64,000 bases of DNA, from contig JANQHE010000037.1 in NCBI GenBank assembly GCA_028282785.1, positions 142,856-206,855 on the forward strand, written 5' to 3'. The notes under the pieces were generated by a model that saw only the letters and a program-made list of their open reading frames with translations, ran no database searches and was not told the origin of the DNA. This document shows, in pieces, positions 51,201-58,985 of this stretch (its first letter is position 1; every line of letters starts with the position of its first letter). The position numbers and the translations under genes are program-made. The stretch comes from Bacteroidales bacterium. GTDB lineage: Bacteria; Bacteroidota; Bacteroidia; Bacteroidales; UBA12077.

Positions 51201-51378
51201 CGCTACCTGATGCACCAATAACTGCTACAAATCTTTCTTCGGATAATTTTTTTAAAATTTCTTCGCTTTGCCCTTCTCTGCCAAAAAATAAGTGGCTTTC
51301 TTCTACCTTAAATGGCCTTAGGCCGGGAAATGGATTAAAAATACCACTGGTGCTATTTATATTATTATCAGGTATCAT
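48298..51378 (-). CDS. nSTAND NTPase with membrane helix, coiled coil and WD40 propeller
   Basis: 1026 residues. The N-terminal nSTAND (AAA+/NACHT-like) NTPase starts with NPFPGLRPFKVEESHLFFGRE and has Walker A GASGSGKSS (Lys61) and Walker B IIIDQFEELF (Asp153). It is followed by winged-helix/ARM-type segments to about 490. A single membrane helix lies at about 495-517 (SKIFAIVLGSAAIVAMGL), a long Gln/Glu/Lys-rich coiled coil at about 520-640, and a 7-bladed WD40 propeller at about 690-990 (GHTGSVMDIAFVPG, FISASNDKTIRKWD, MATSSLDGTVRIWD). STAND proteins switch into oligomers on ligand binding, and the propeller is the usual sensor. Its start overlaps the end of the upstream gene by 11 bp, so they are co-translated. 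Confidence 0.9.
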   Translation of the reverse strand: MIPDNNINSTSGIFNPFPGLRPFKVEESHLFFGREGQSEEILKKLSEERFVAVIGASGSGKSSLIYCGLVPTLYGGFVGEAKSKWNIIASRPGNAPIENLANAILAKTSTEDENDLIKQKLNASILRSSSNGLVEILDQTFDFEKENVLIIIDQFEELFRYKSSRKDQSTYNESEAFVKLLVNADKIPDIPVYVVLTMRSDFIGECSQFHELTELINDSNYLVPQMTREDLKRAIEGPVAVGGAKIETQLVQQLLNEVGDNPDQLPILQHALMRTWNYWTDHSDRKQPINISDYDAVGRMEKALSEHANEAFDELSEDQKRICESMFKTITEKGNDNRGIRHPTSIIDIASISKATPDQVISVIDPFRAAGRSFITPSSEIPLNEDSIIDLSHESLMRIWNKLKVWVEEEWNAVQMYMRLSEAAEMYQVGSTGLWRPPDLQLALNWREKQNPTLAWAQRYNPAFERSMVYLETSDKQFKAEEENKVKLQKRQLRRSKIFAIVLGSAAIVAMGLTIYSQTLKTKAEKQERIANEQKLEAEKQKEIAEQQTELAKQQEQIAVEQKDIANQQRQIAVEKEKEATRNYEIAQQQTNLAIEREKEANEQRTLAEKNAEEARKQSIATEKARQEAFQRRMLSISQSMAVKSRQISDNTQLKALVAYQSYMFNENYEGSDHNPDVYLGLYYALKGLKGQFHNALNGHTGSVMDIAFVPGSSIMYSTGGDGKIIKWDINNLEKPFETIIENTLSQRSLEITPDGKWMICAKDDGKILLLNLTNNVEIDRELEGHTRMVSSVVVAPNNKFFISASNDKTIRKWDLNTLESEIFIQSDSKINSIEISRNSELILAGTQDGRISIYNASDTSDVKIIENEVNAAISALKYNREGNWLATGDSKGNVVIRNAESLEEIENLEGHKSRIYDIDFNIDDNQMATSSLDGTVRIWDCTNLNNQPIELTDHESWVLSIAFTPDGKKLVTSSNQKDRIIVWYTKINYIAEDLKTRITRNMSNEEWNVYVAEDIEYEKTLANIN

Positions 51379-52741
51379 TTTTATTAATTTTTTCGATGAA
51401 AGAAATTAATCTCTGATTAATATCCTTTTTATGATTATTAATAATATCAAGGTTATTAACCTTAATATTTAATTTGGGAGTTTCTTCAGTATTGAGCAAA
51501 ATTGATTTCGCAATAAAATCCTTTTTTCTACCAAAACCAGGTGATTTTATAACATCACTAAGCTTACTGTTTAACCATTGCGGGTTACTAACCGAATAAT
51601 CAATTAACAAAGCATCACAATTAATTAAATTATAGTAGTGATTTTGTACTAGTTCAATTTTATTCTTTGTATCAATAACTTCCATAATTTCTAATTTGTG
51701 ATTTAACAACATACTTTTTATTGCATTATAATGATCACTATTTAAATTATTTGAAATTAAATAAACCGAACTGGTATTTTTTTTATCGTCTTCTTTTGTA
51801 GTTTTTGATTCCAGAATAGATTGTGCTTTTCCTTCAATTATAGTTTTGAACACTTCAATAGGGGTTTGAATTATTTCAGTGTTTTTTAACAATTCAATAT
51901 TACGTTTAAAACTTTCAATATATAATTTCTGTTTTTCGGATTTTGGCTTTACATCAGGTGGTATCCATACCAAACGTTTTAAGACCTGGCCTTTAATATT
52001 TACTTCAGCTGCTACTTCATGAAATAAATCATTCTGTAATTCAATGCTAGATATCTCAACATTCTCAATTAATGGTGCATAAAAATTACCAATGATATGA
52101 ATAGATAAAAAGCATTCTTTCATACTACTATGTACCAATTCACTGAAAGAATTCATATCTCTTGGGAAATGCTTGTCTGGAAAAATATTATATCCTAAGT
52201 GTTCTAACTCTCGAATTATTGTTTCGCGGTTTATATTTTGTTCAGAACTTGTTTCTGCAACAAATATTTTCCCCTTAATCCGCTTTGATCCCTTTCTAGT
52301 TGTAACTGCTTCTCTTATTTCATAAGCAATATCGAGAAACTTTAACCAAATTTCATTTTTAAGCTCATGAATATGTCCTGTAATATCAATTGGATTATTT
52401 TTTACCTCATCATATAAGTTAACTATGAAAGATTCCTTAGAAATTTCTTTATTAATATCCGGATGGCAATTAACTTGAATAATTCGTTTGCCACCAGATA
52501 ATTGTTCATCTGTATCCTCAAAGTCCACATTTGGTAGCAACACAACTATCACTTTAGGTTTCTGATCTGTTGAAATTTCATCTGAAAATGATTTAGCAAC
52601 ACGAATGACATGTTTTGTAATTTGTTGTAAACTTGTTTCTAAAATAGACTGAAAAGAGTTAATCCATTTTATATCGTTCTCGTCTAATACTTCCTTTTTA
52701 AACGGGATATAAACTAAAACATCAGAATCACCATTTGACAT
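51368..52741 (-). CDS. Protein with two TIR/DUF4062-like alpha/beta modules
   Basis: 457 residues, soluble, not recognised as one named family. The central module (about 155-240: KGKIFVAETSSEQNINRETI, then ELEHLGYNIFPDKHFPRD, CFLSIHIIGNFYAPLIE) has the strand-helix order of TIR and DUF4062 domains, where a first strand is followed by an NRETI-like helix. The C-terminal module (about 325-450: SSVYLISNNLNSDHYNAIKS, INCDALLIDYSV) looks like a second, degenerate TIR/Rossmann-like domain. No certain catalytic Glu can be placed. It sits between the phosphatase gene (2 bp upstream) and the nSTAND gene (11 bp overlap). TIR-type modules act as NADases or scaffolds, and here a death-effector or adaptor role is only inferred. 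Confidence 0.6.
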   Translation of the reverse strand: MSNGDSDVLVYIPFKKEVLDENDIKWINSFQSILETSLQQITKHVIRVAKSFSDEISTDQKPKVIVVLLPNVDFEDTDEQLSGGKRIIQVNCHPDINKEISKESFIVNLYDEVKNNPIDITGHIHELKNEIWLKFLDIAYEIREAVTTRKGSKRIKGKIFVAETSSEQNINRETIIRELEHLGYNIFPDKHFPRDMNSFSELVHSSMKECFLSIHIIGNFYAPLIENVEISSIELQNDLFHEVAAEVNIKGQVLKRLVWIPPDVKPKSEKQKLYIESFKRNIELLKNTEIIQTPIEVFKTIIEGKAQSILESKTTKEDDKKNTSSVYLISNNLNSDHYNAIKSMLLNHKLEIMEVIDTKNKIELVQNHYYNLINCDALLIDYSVSNPQWLNSKLSDVIKSPGFGRKKDFIAKSILLNTEETPKLNIKVNNLDIINNHKKDINQRLISFIEKINKNDT

Positions 52742-52743
52742 AA

Positions 52744-54756
52744 TTATTCAATTTTAACTCCGATAACAAGAATGTCATCCACCTGCTCTTCTTTACCTCT
52801 CCAGTTTTCTAAAACATCATCGAGAATTTTTTCTTGTTCTTCGATTGGGTTTTTATGTATTTTAAGTAATAGTTCTCTAAATTTCTTAAGCATAAATTTC
52901 CTACCATCTTCTCCTCCAAACTGATCAGGATACCCATCAGAAAATGTATATAATATATCTCCTTTTTGCAGATCTAGTTCATGATTTGTAAACTTTGGCA
53001 AATCATCAGAAAAGTTACCTCCAATTGCCATTCTATTACCTTTTATTTGTATTAACTCTCCATTCCTTATCAAGCATAAGGGGTTATTTGCTCCGGCAAA
53101 CTGAAGTTTCATATTTTTTTTGTCAATTATGCACAATGCCAGATCCATTCCATCTTTAATTCCGCTAACACCTATATGTTCATTACCCTTTTCTCTTAAT
53201 GTTTCTATAACTCCTTCATTTAAATAATCCAGAATAGTGCTTGCCTCTCTCGCCTTTTTAACATCAACAGCATAGTTCAACTGGTTATTTCCAACTATCG
53301 ACATAAATGCTCCTGGCACTCCATGTCCTGTACAATCAACAGCAGCATAAATTGTTAGATTACTTTTCTTTGTCATCCAATAGAAGTCGCCACTAACAAT
53401 ATCTTTTGGTTTATATAAAATAAATGAGTTTGGAAGTAATTGCTTAACGTAATTATCCGGAGGCAAGATTGCATTTTGAATCCGTTTAGCATATTTAATA
53501 CTATCAGTAATATGTTTGTTCTTAATTTCTATTTCCTCCTTTTGACGAACTACTTCAGCTGTTCTATCCTTTACCTTTTGTTCTAATTCATTATAATAAC
53601 TCTCCAATTCTGCAATCATCGCATTGAATTTTTGAGAAAGTGTAGTAATCTCATTATTTCCTTCAACTTCCGCTCTAATACTCAAATTACCGTCTGAAAC
53701 TCTGGTTACTTTCTCAACCAATTTCTTAATTGGATGCGTTATTACTTTTGTTTTTCTATATAATAGTATAACTACTACCAAAATCGTAAGTCCAAAAATG
53801 AAAACAAATTTAATAAGTTCATTTCTTAATAGTATTTCTTCGCGTGTTCTATCTGTTATTATTCTTACAACAGCGCCTTTATATAAATCGGAATTAGCTC
53901 TTTCTATATACAGATAAGTATAATATAGTTTCTTTTTATCAATTTTCATTGGAATCCTTGTAGAATCCTGCTTAGCAAATCGATCCTTCATAAAATTAAT
54001 TTCTGAATCCGAAAGTTCAATATCCTTTGTGAGTGAAATTGGATGATCTTTACTTATAAATAAATCAACATCAACAATAGAAGGTTGATGTTGAGATAAT
54101 TTCTTAACAGTATTTTTAAAAAACTCTATTATTTCATCAGTCCTTTTTGAATAAATTCCAAGTTCTATAATGTACTCTCCATCAATTGTTGGATGATACG
54201 TATATTTTTTTAATCTCTTTGTACTGGACTCAACAGTAAATCTTTCATTGAAGAATTTCCCCTCCTCAAAAATACTTTTTATCATATTTTCGTGATCTTT
54301 ACCAAAAGAATAAAGGTTCAATCCTAAATCGGCTTCGTATGTGGTATTTACAATTTCTCCCTCTTTGTTAATTATATATATATCCTCCATTTCAGGATTC
54401 ATTCCCAATTCTTTTCTAATTTTATTAAGATCTGCATTTTCAATATTTTTTGTATTTAAAAAGTATCTATGAACCAGCTCATTACTATAATTTTCCATCG
54501 TAGGATTTAGCTCATGTTCAACAATCTCCAGGGATAATTCCATAAACTCAGTAACATGAATTATCTCTCCTGCAAGTATTCTATTTTTTGTATCAATAGA
54601 CTCAACTAAATTTCTTTTTGTTTGAGTATAATTAAAAGCACCTAAAACTAGCAATGCTAAAACTGCCGGTATAACGACATTTAATATAAGTTGCTTAAAG
54701 ATAGTGGTCTTACGCATATAATATAATTTAATTCTTTTTATTAGTTTGTTGAGCAT
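52744..54756 (-). CDS. Membrane-bound sensor phosphatase (HAMP + SpoIIE/PP2C)
   Basis: 670 residues; the start may instead be the ATG at 54717, which would begin at the first membrane helix. TM1 (about 25-45), an extracytoplasmic sensor region (about 46-315), TM2 (about 316-335), a HAMP domain (about 340-390: PIKKLVEKVTRVSDGNLSIR), a coiled coil, and a SpoIIE-type PP2C phosphatase (about 445-670). Metal-binding motifs: VSGDFYW, DCTGHGVPGAFMS and FSDGYPDQFGG. Such enzymes dephosphorylate anti-anti-sigma or other phosphoproteins after sensing an external signal. It lies 34 bp after the MFS-HEAT gene and 2 bp before the TIR-like gene, so it is a likely input or regulator of the same system. Confidence 0.88.
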   Translation of the reverse strand: MLNKLIKRIKLYYMRKTTIFKQLILNVVIPAVLALLVLGAFNYTQTKRNLVESIDTKNRILAGEIIHVTEFMELSLEIVEHELNPTMENYSNELVHRYFLNTKNIENADLNKIRKELGMNPEMEDIYIINKEGEIVNTTYEADLGLNLYSFGKDHENMIKSIFEEGKFFNERFTVESSTKRLKKYTYHPTIDGEYIIELGIYSKRTDEIIEFFKNTVKKLSQHQPSIVDVDLFISKDHPISLTKDIELSDSEINFMKDRFAKQDSTRIPMKIDKKKLYYTYLYIERANSDLYKGAVVRIITDRTREEILLRNELIKFVFIFGLTILVVVILLYRKTKVITHPIKKLVEKVTRVSDGNLSIRAEVEGNNEITTLSQKFNAMIAELESYYNELEQKVKDRTAEVVRQKEEIEIKNKHITDSIKYAKRIQNAILPPDNYVKQLLPNSFILYKPKDIVSGDFYWMTKKSNLTIYAAVDCTGHGVPGAFMSIVGNNQLNYAVDVKKAREASTILDYLNEGVIETLREKGNEHIGVSGIKDGMDLALCIIDKKNMKLQFAGANNPLCLIRNGELIQIKGNRMAIGGNFSDDLPKFTNHELDLQKGDILYTFSDGYPDQFGGEDGRKFMLKKFRELLLKIHKNPIEEQEKILDDVLENWRGKEEQVDDILVIGVKIE

Positions 54757-54790
54757 AGATGTTTGTTAGTTTATGAATAATCTGTTTAAA

Positions 54791-57700
54791 CTATACTTTT
54801 ATTCTTGAATTTATCCAATCAATTATTGCTAATTCAATTTTATGAAAATCAAAAACATTGTAAATAAGGTCATTCTTTTCGATAAAATAAAGTATATTTT
54901 CTTCAGATTTATCAATAGATACCTTCTTTTTCGCATCTACCAGTAGATCATTCATATCATAAAGCTCACCTTCAATAATTTCATGTGATATTTCATCATC
55001 AATTGTAAGAAGGATTGGCTTACCTTTTGTTAAAAGTACTTTACCTTTTAAATCTGTAACAATTAAATCGCTTAATTCATAAGATTGGTAGTTTAAACTA
55101 CTCATACACTTAGCCAGTTCGTATAAATACCTACCATCAACATGATTAAAATACTTATTGGCTTTTAAAAACCAGGTTTTTTCAACTAATAAATGATTAT
55201 TTGAAACAGTTAACAAATCAAGTGTATTATCCATTTCCTCCTGATAAGTTTCACTTAATCTTTTACCAATTGCATTAAACCGGTCTTTATTTATATCATT
55301 TATAACAATAGCTGCAGTTTCTCTTAATATTTCATTTGGATTAAATAAATGTGCAATTAAATCATTAGGAATAGTTTTATTCTCTAATTCAGAAAAAGCA
55401 TAAATTGCACAAGCTTTGGTCCATATATTGATTTCGTTAATATCCTTATTTATTGTAGAAACTAAAAGATCTATAAACGTTAATTTCTCTATTGGATAAT
55501 AATTCTGTAATTGTTTTATCTTTTCTATCAGTGAAATATCTTCAACTATTGGAAATAATTTAGGTTTAATTTCCTCGTAAATAAATAAATCCAACAACTC
55601 CAAAGCATAACTGCTACCCTCGGTAGTTCCACTTTCGATGTTTTCCTTTACATTTAACACAGATTGTGCATCATAAGCAATCGATAATAATAAATAGAGT
55701 AATTCGTAATTTAAAGTTATTTCCTCTTTGAATGCTTGTTTTAAATACTCATATCCATCTGTTTCGTCAAGGGTTGCTTGTGCTGCTATATTATAACCCA
55801 TAATGCCGATATGTTTTTCAATTATTTGGTGAATATGAGCTATCGACTTTTCGTCGGCAATAAAACCTAAATTATTTAATGATACAAGAACGTAATTTAG
55901 TATCTCTTCATTAGGATGGTCCAGCTTTTTAAGTAAAGCGACTTTTGCTTCTTCTCCTCCTATTTGTCCGATCAGTTTTACAATCCTTAATAAAATCCTA
56001 TGGTTTACGCCCGTTTTATAAAAATATTGATCGACAATATTCAAAGCCTCTTCTCCAAAGCTTAACAAAGCATCGTAAGAATAAGATATTAGACCCGGAG
56101 TATCTAAATAATCGATAATTAAGGAACAAAAATCTTTATTTTTTGTTTTTGTTGCTGCCTTAATTGATGCAATTTTTACCGAAAGTTGTAAATCTCTGAT
56201 TAAAGCTTTTAGATACACAAACAATTCAGGTTCATAAAACTTGCCAATTAAATGTGCTGCTATGATCCTATCTTCAGTACCTTTTGATTTTGATAAGTTA
56301 ATCAACTTTTCAATACCTGGCGACTTATCAATTACAATGTCTAACCCTTTTATTTGCTTCGACAATGAACTTGATTCATCCAAATAATGTATTGAATTTA
56401 TTAATTTAGAATTTAAAATTTTCTCTTTTGAGTATTCTGATATTTCCTTACTTCTATGATTAACAAGTTTATCTATCTTTTCTTCGAATAAAATCGGATG
56501 TAACTCATAATCAATTTCTAATCCTGGAATAATATTTTTGATACTGTCAGTACCATTGTTTAAATTCTTATCAATAAAATCCGATACAGTTTCACTTTCT
56601 TCTTTTTTACCTTTAAACTCTGCCAGGGATTTTTGAAGAGATAATTTATATTCCGAATAAAGCTTTCTCGAAAAGAAAAACCAAATCAACAATATAATAA
56701 TCAGCGAATAAGAAAAATGTATTAATTTAAAAAACTCAAATAAACTTAATGCGGCTAATAGCAATCCTGCAGAAAGTGCTGCAATTTCATTAATTGTACC
56801 ATCGACAACCGCCTGAACATCGTGCCTAATATCTGCTTTTAGCGACTGGTAAAGAATTTTAAATGAAGGTACTTCAACACCATCTTTTAATGCCTTGGAA
56901 AATAACCTACTTAATGCAATGATCAGGAAAAAGAAAATAAAACTTGTCGATTCTATTGTGTATCCAAATGCAGAACCTATTAATGCTGCAATAACAGTAA
57001 AAATCCCTAATAAGAACGATGATATTAGCACACTTATTTTTAGCCCGTATGTTTTCATCAACTTACTGTAAAGGAACGTTTTAAATATAAATGTAAATAA
57101 AAGCAAACTACCTGTAAATGCTCCCAGGAATTCAGCTAAATCATTATGGTCAGGATAATTTTCTTTTGTAACAGATAAGAAAGAAAACTGTATAAAGAAT
57201 GCAGCTAGCATCGACATAATGACAAAAATAGACATGTAGAGTACATATCTATTTTTTAATAAAGTAAATACACTATTTCTTTTAGAATCTTTTTCTTTTT
57301 TAGCTACTTGCTGATTAAAATTAAATTTAATTGATGTAATAATTTGAACAATCAAGGCACAACCAACACTAACTGAACTAAGAAATAAAAGGTTTTTTTG
57401 TGCAAATCCGACTGCGATCAATACAGGAATAGCGAATGTACTTAAAATAGCTCCAAATATTTGTCCACTATCAATCAATCCAAATAGTCTCTTACCCTGT
57501 CTTAACGAAAATATTCTACCTACCGCTCCCCAAAAACTTAATAATGCAATTATGTTTAAAGGTCCCATCATAATAAAAATAAGAAATACCAGCCAGGGAC
57601 TTTCTGTAAACTGGAAAAGTAGTCTTAAAGTAGCTGTTGAGATAGCAATAAAAACCAAATTAATTATAGCAACAGTCGAAAATTTAAATCTACTTTGAAA

Positions 57701-57919
57701 TCGTGCATATAATGATGTTAAAACAATTCCAACAACACCCGATATCACATAAGCTTTTGGAATCATCGAGGCGGGATATTCGTTAAGGAATAATGCATGT
57801 GCTCCTACATCAAAAGCACCATAAAATATTCCCAAAAAAACAGACTGTATCAGAAACAATGAAACGCTTGCTTTTTCTTCTTTCTCAACATTAAAAATAG
57901 CGTAAACATTTTTCTTCAT
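54791..57919 (-). CDS. MFS/ATP-ADP-translocase-like membrane protein fused to HEAT-like repeats
   Basis: 1042 residues. The N-terminal 420 residues hold about 12 membrane helices (FLIQSVFLGIFYGAFDVGAHALFL start) and resemble MFS/nucleotide-transporter (NTT-like) folds; substrate-binding residues are not obvious. The soluble part (about 430-1042) starts with a charged linker, then alpha-helical HEAT/armadillo-like repeats (about 480-880, with RIIAAHLIGKFYEPELFVYL, TRNKD-type turns and DHPNEEILNYVLVSLNNLG). The last 150 residues are a degenerate cyclic-nucleotide-binding-like beta region (YLYELAKCM to IDWINSRIKV). It is the first gene of the operon and, with its membrane-bound and repeat halves, could couple transport or membrane state to the nSTAND partner. 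Confidence 0.75.
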   Translation of the reverse strand: MKKNVYAIFNVEKEEKASVSLFLIQSVFLGIFYGAFDVGAHALFLNEYPASMIPKAYVISGVVGIVLTSLYARFQSRFKFSTVAIINLVFIAISTATLRLLFQFTESPWLVFLIFIMMGPLNIIALLSFWGAVGRIFSLRQGKRLFGLIDSGQIFGAILSTFAIPVLIAVGFAQKNLLFLSSVSVGCALIVQIITSIKFNFNQQVAKKEKDSKRNSVFTLLKNRYVLYMSIFVIMSMLAAFFIQFSFLSVTKENYPDHNDLAEFLGAFTGSLLLFTFIFKTFLYSKLMKTYGLKISVLISSFLLGIFTVIAALIGSAFGYTIESTSFIFFFLIIALSRLFSKALKDGVEVPSFKILYQSLKADIRHDVQAVVDGTINEIAALSAGLLLAALSLFEFFKLIHFSYSLIIILLIWFFFSRKLYSEYKLSLQKSLAEFKGKKEESETVSDFIDKNLNNGTDSIKNIIPGLEIDYELHPILFEEKIDKLVNHRSKEISEYSKEKILNSKLINSIHYLDESSSLSKQIKGLDIVIDKSPGIEKLINLSKSKGTEDRIIAAHLIGKFYEPELFVYLKALIRDLQLSVKIASIKAATKTKNKDFCSLIIDYLDTPGLISYSYDALLSFGEEALNIVDQYFYKTGVNHRILLRIVKLIGQIGGEEAKVALLKKLDHPNEEILNYVLVSLNNLGFIADEKSIAHIHQIIEKHIGIMGYNIAAQATLDETDGYEYLKQAFKEEITLNYELLYLLLSIAYDAQSVLNVKENIESGTTEGSSYALELLDLFIYEEIKPKLFPIVEDISLIEKIKQLQNYYPIEKLTFIDLLVSTINKDINEINIWTKACAIYAFSELENKTIPNDLIAHLFNPNEILRETAAIVINDINKDRFNAIGKRLSETYQEEMDNTLDLLTVSNNHLLVEKTWFLKANKYFNHVDGRYLYELAKCMSSLNYQSYELSDLIVTDLKGKVLLTKGKPILLTIDDEISHEIIEGELYDMNDLLVDAKKKVSIDKSEENILYFIEKNDLIYNVFDFHKIELAIIDWINSRIKV

Positions 57920-58241
57920 GGAATATGAAATTTAATCGTGAAATATAGCAATTAAATTACTAATTATCAATAAATACACTAGCAATTATAGCTTTTTGAT
58001 GATCTAATCTTCAAAGATAAAAATTCTTAGTAACTGTCAGTAGAAATAATACCTTAAGTTATTAAAGCTAAATTGTTGATAAATATTTATTTAAAACAAA
58101 ACAAGTTTATTAAACATTACTTATGTTGATTTTGTTAGTGATTAGAGTATTTTTGTTCGAATTACATTACCATATTTTTAACAGGTTCATTGATAATTAA
58201 TTAAAATCTATATATCTTTAGGTTTCTTTTAATTAACTGAT
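57920..58241. other. Divergent intergenic region between the nSTAND operon and the queuosine transporter
   Basis: 322 bp with no ORF. On the - strand it holds an exact -7 element (58012-58019) for the operon. On the + strand TATCTTTA lies about 25 bp before the start at 58242 and could serve the transporter. No strong palindrome was found. Confidence 0.55.
58012..58019 (-). promoter_or_regulatory. -7 element of the seven-gene nSTAND operon
   Basis: TATCTTTG is an exact TAnnTTTG match on the - strand. The start would be near 58005, about 86 bases before the ATG at 57919. The -33 region is weak, so a regulator may be needed. Confidence 0.4.
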
Positions 58242-58985
58242 ATGTTTACAAATACAAAATTTGAAGACAAGTATGCGTATAGGAGAGAAGTAGTTTTTAT
58301 TATACTTGCCGGTATATTTATAGGTTCATTAGTCATGCTAAATATTTTAGGATTATCCAGGTTAATTGATCTATCATTTAAATTCAATGGAACCGAAGTT
58401 CCTTTTAAGGTTTTTATTGGAACATTACCTTATCCAATAACTTTTTTGTGTACCGACTTCATTTGTGAATTGTATGGAAAAAAGAGAGCTAACATGGTGG
58501 TTTGGACAGGACTCTTATTAAACCTTTGGGTACTTTTTATTTTATGGTTTGGAGGAACTTTGCCTGAAGATCCTTCTGTTAGCAGTGATGCATTTTTTAC
58601 AATAAGATCTTTAACCTTTGGTGCAACAGCAGCATCCATGATTGCATATCTTACAGCTCAATTTGTTGATGTGCATGTGTTTCATTTTCTTAAAAGAATC
58701 ACCAAAGGAAAACACCTATGGTTAAGAAATAATGGTTCAACATTAACAAGTCAGTTGATTGACTCTATTTCTGTTGTTTTAATTACATACTTCGGAGCTA
58801 AAATTATTAAGATTCCGGATGACCATAGTGTATTTTCGTATCTGATTATTTTAATTCTTTCAAACTATTTCTTTAAAATGACATCTGCTCTGGTTGATAC
58901 AGTGCCATTTTACTTAGGTGTGAAGTTTTTTTCAAAGTTTTTAAATATTGATCCGACGAAAGGTTATAAAGACGAAAAACATTAA
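58242..58985 (+). CDS. Queuosine precursor transporter (QueT/YhhQ, VUT family)
   Basis: 247-residue integral membrane protein with about six helices. Family marks of VUT/YhhQ proteins: an early helix with LNILGLSRLIDLSF, the conserved PYPITFLCTDFICELYGKKRAN block, and a later LIDSISVVLITYFG segment. YhhQ/QueT proteins bring in 7-cyano-7-deazaguanine or related bases for queuosine tRNA modification. It is a single gene, divergent from the nSTAND operon, and its stop abuts the stop of the convergent flavodoxin-fold gene (TAATTA, 58983-58988). Confidence 0.88.
   Translation: MFTNTKFEDKYAYRREVVFIILAGIFIGSLVMLNILGLSRLIDLSFKFNGTEVPFKVFIGTLPYPITFLCTDFICELYGKKRANMVVWTGLLLNLWVLFILWFGGTLPEDPSVSSDAFFTIRSLTFGATAASMIAYLTAQFVDVHVFHFLKRITKGKHLWLRNNGSTLTSQLIDSISVVLITYFGAKIIKIPDDHSVFSYLIILILSNYFFKMTSALVDTVPFYLGVKFFSKFLNIDPTKGYKDEKH

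Noticed and set aside
58160..58241. Possible preQ1 riboswitch upstream of the queuosine-precursor transporter
   Set aside because: I looked for a short hairpin followed by an A-rich tail that pairs back; the DNA is A/T-rich but no stem of the needed shape was found.
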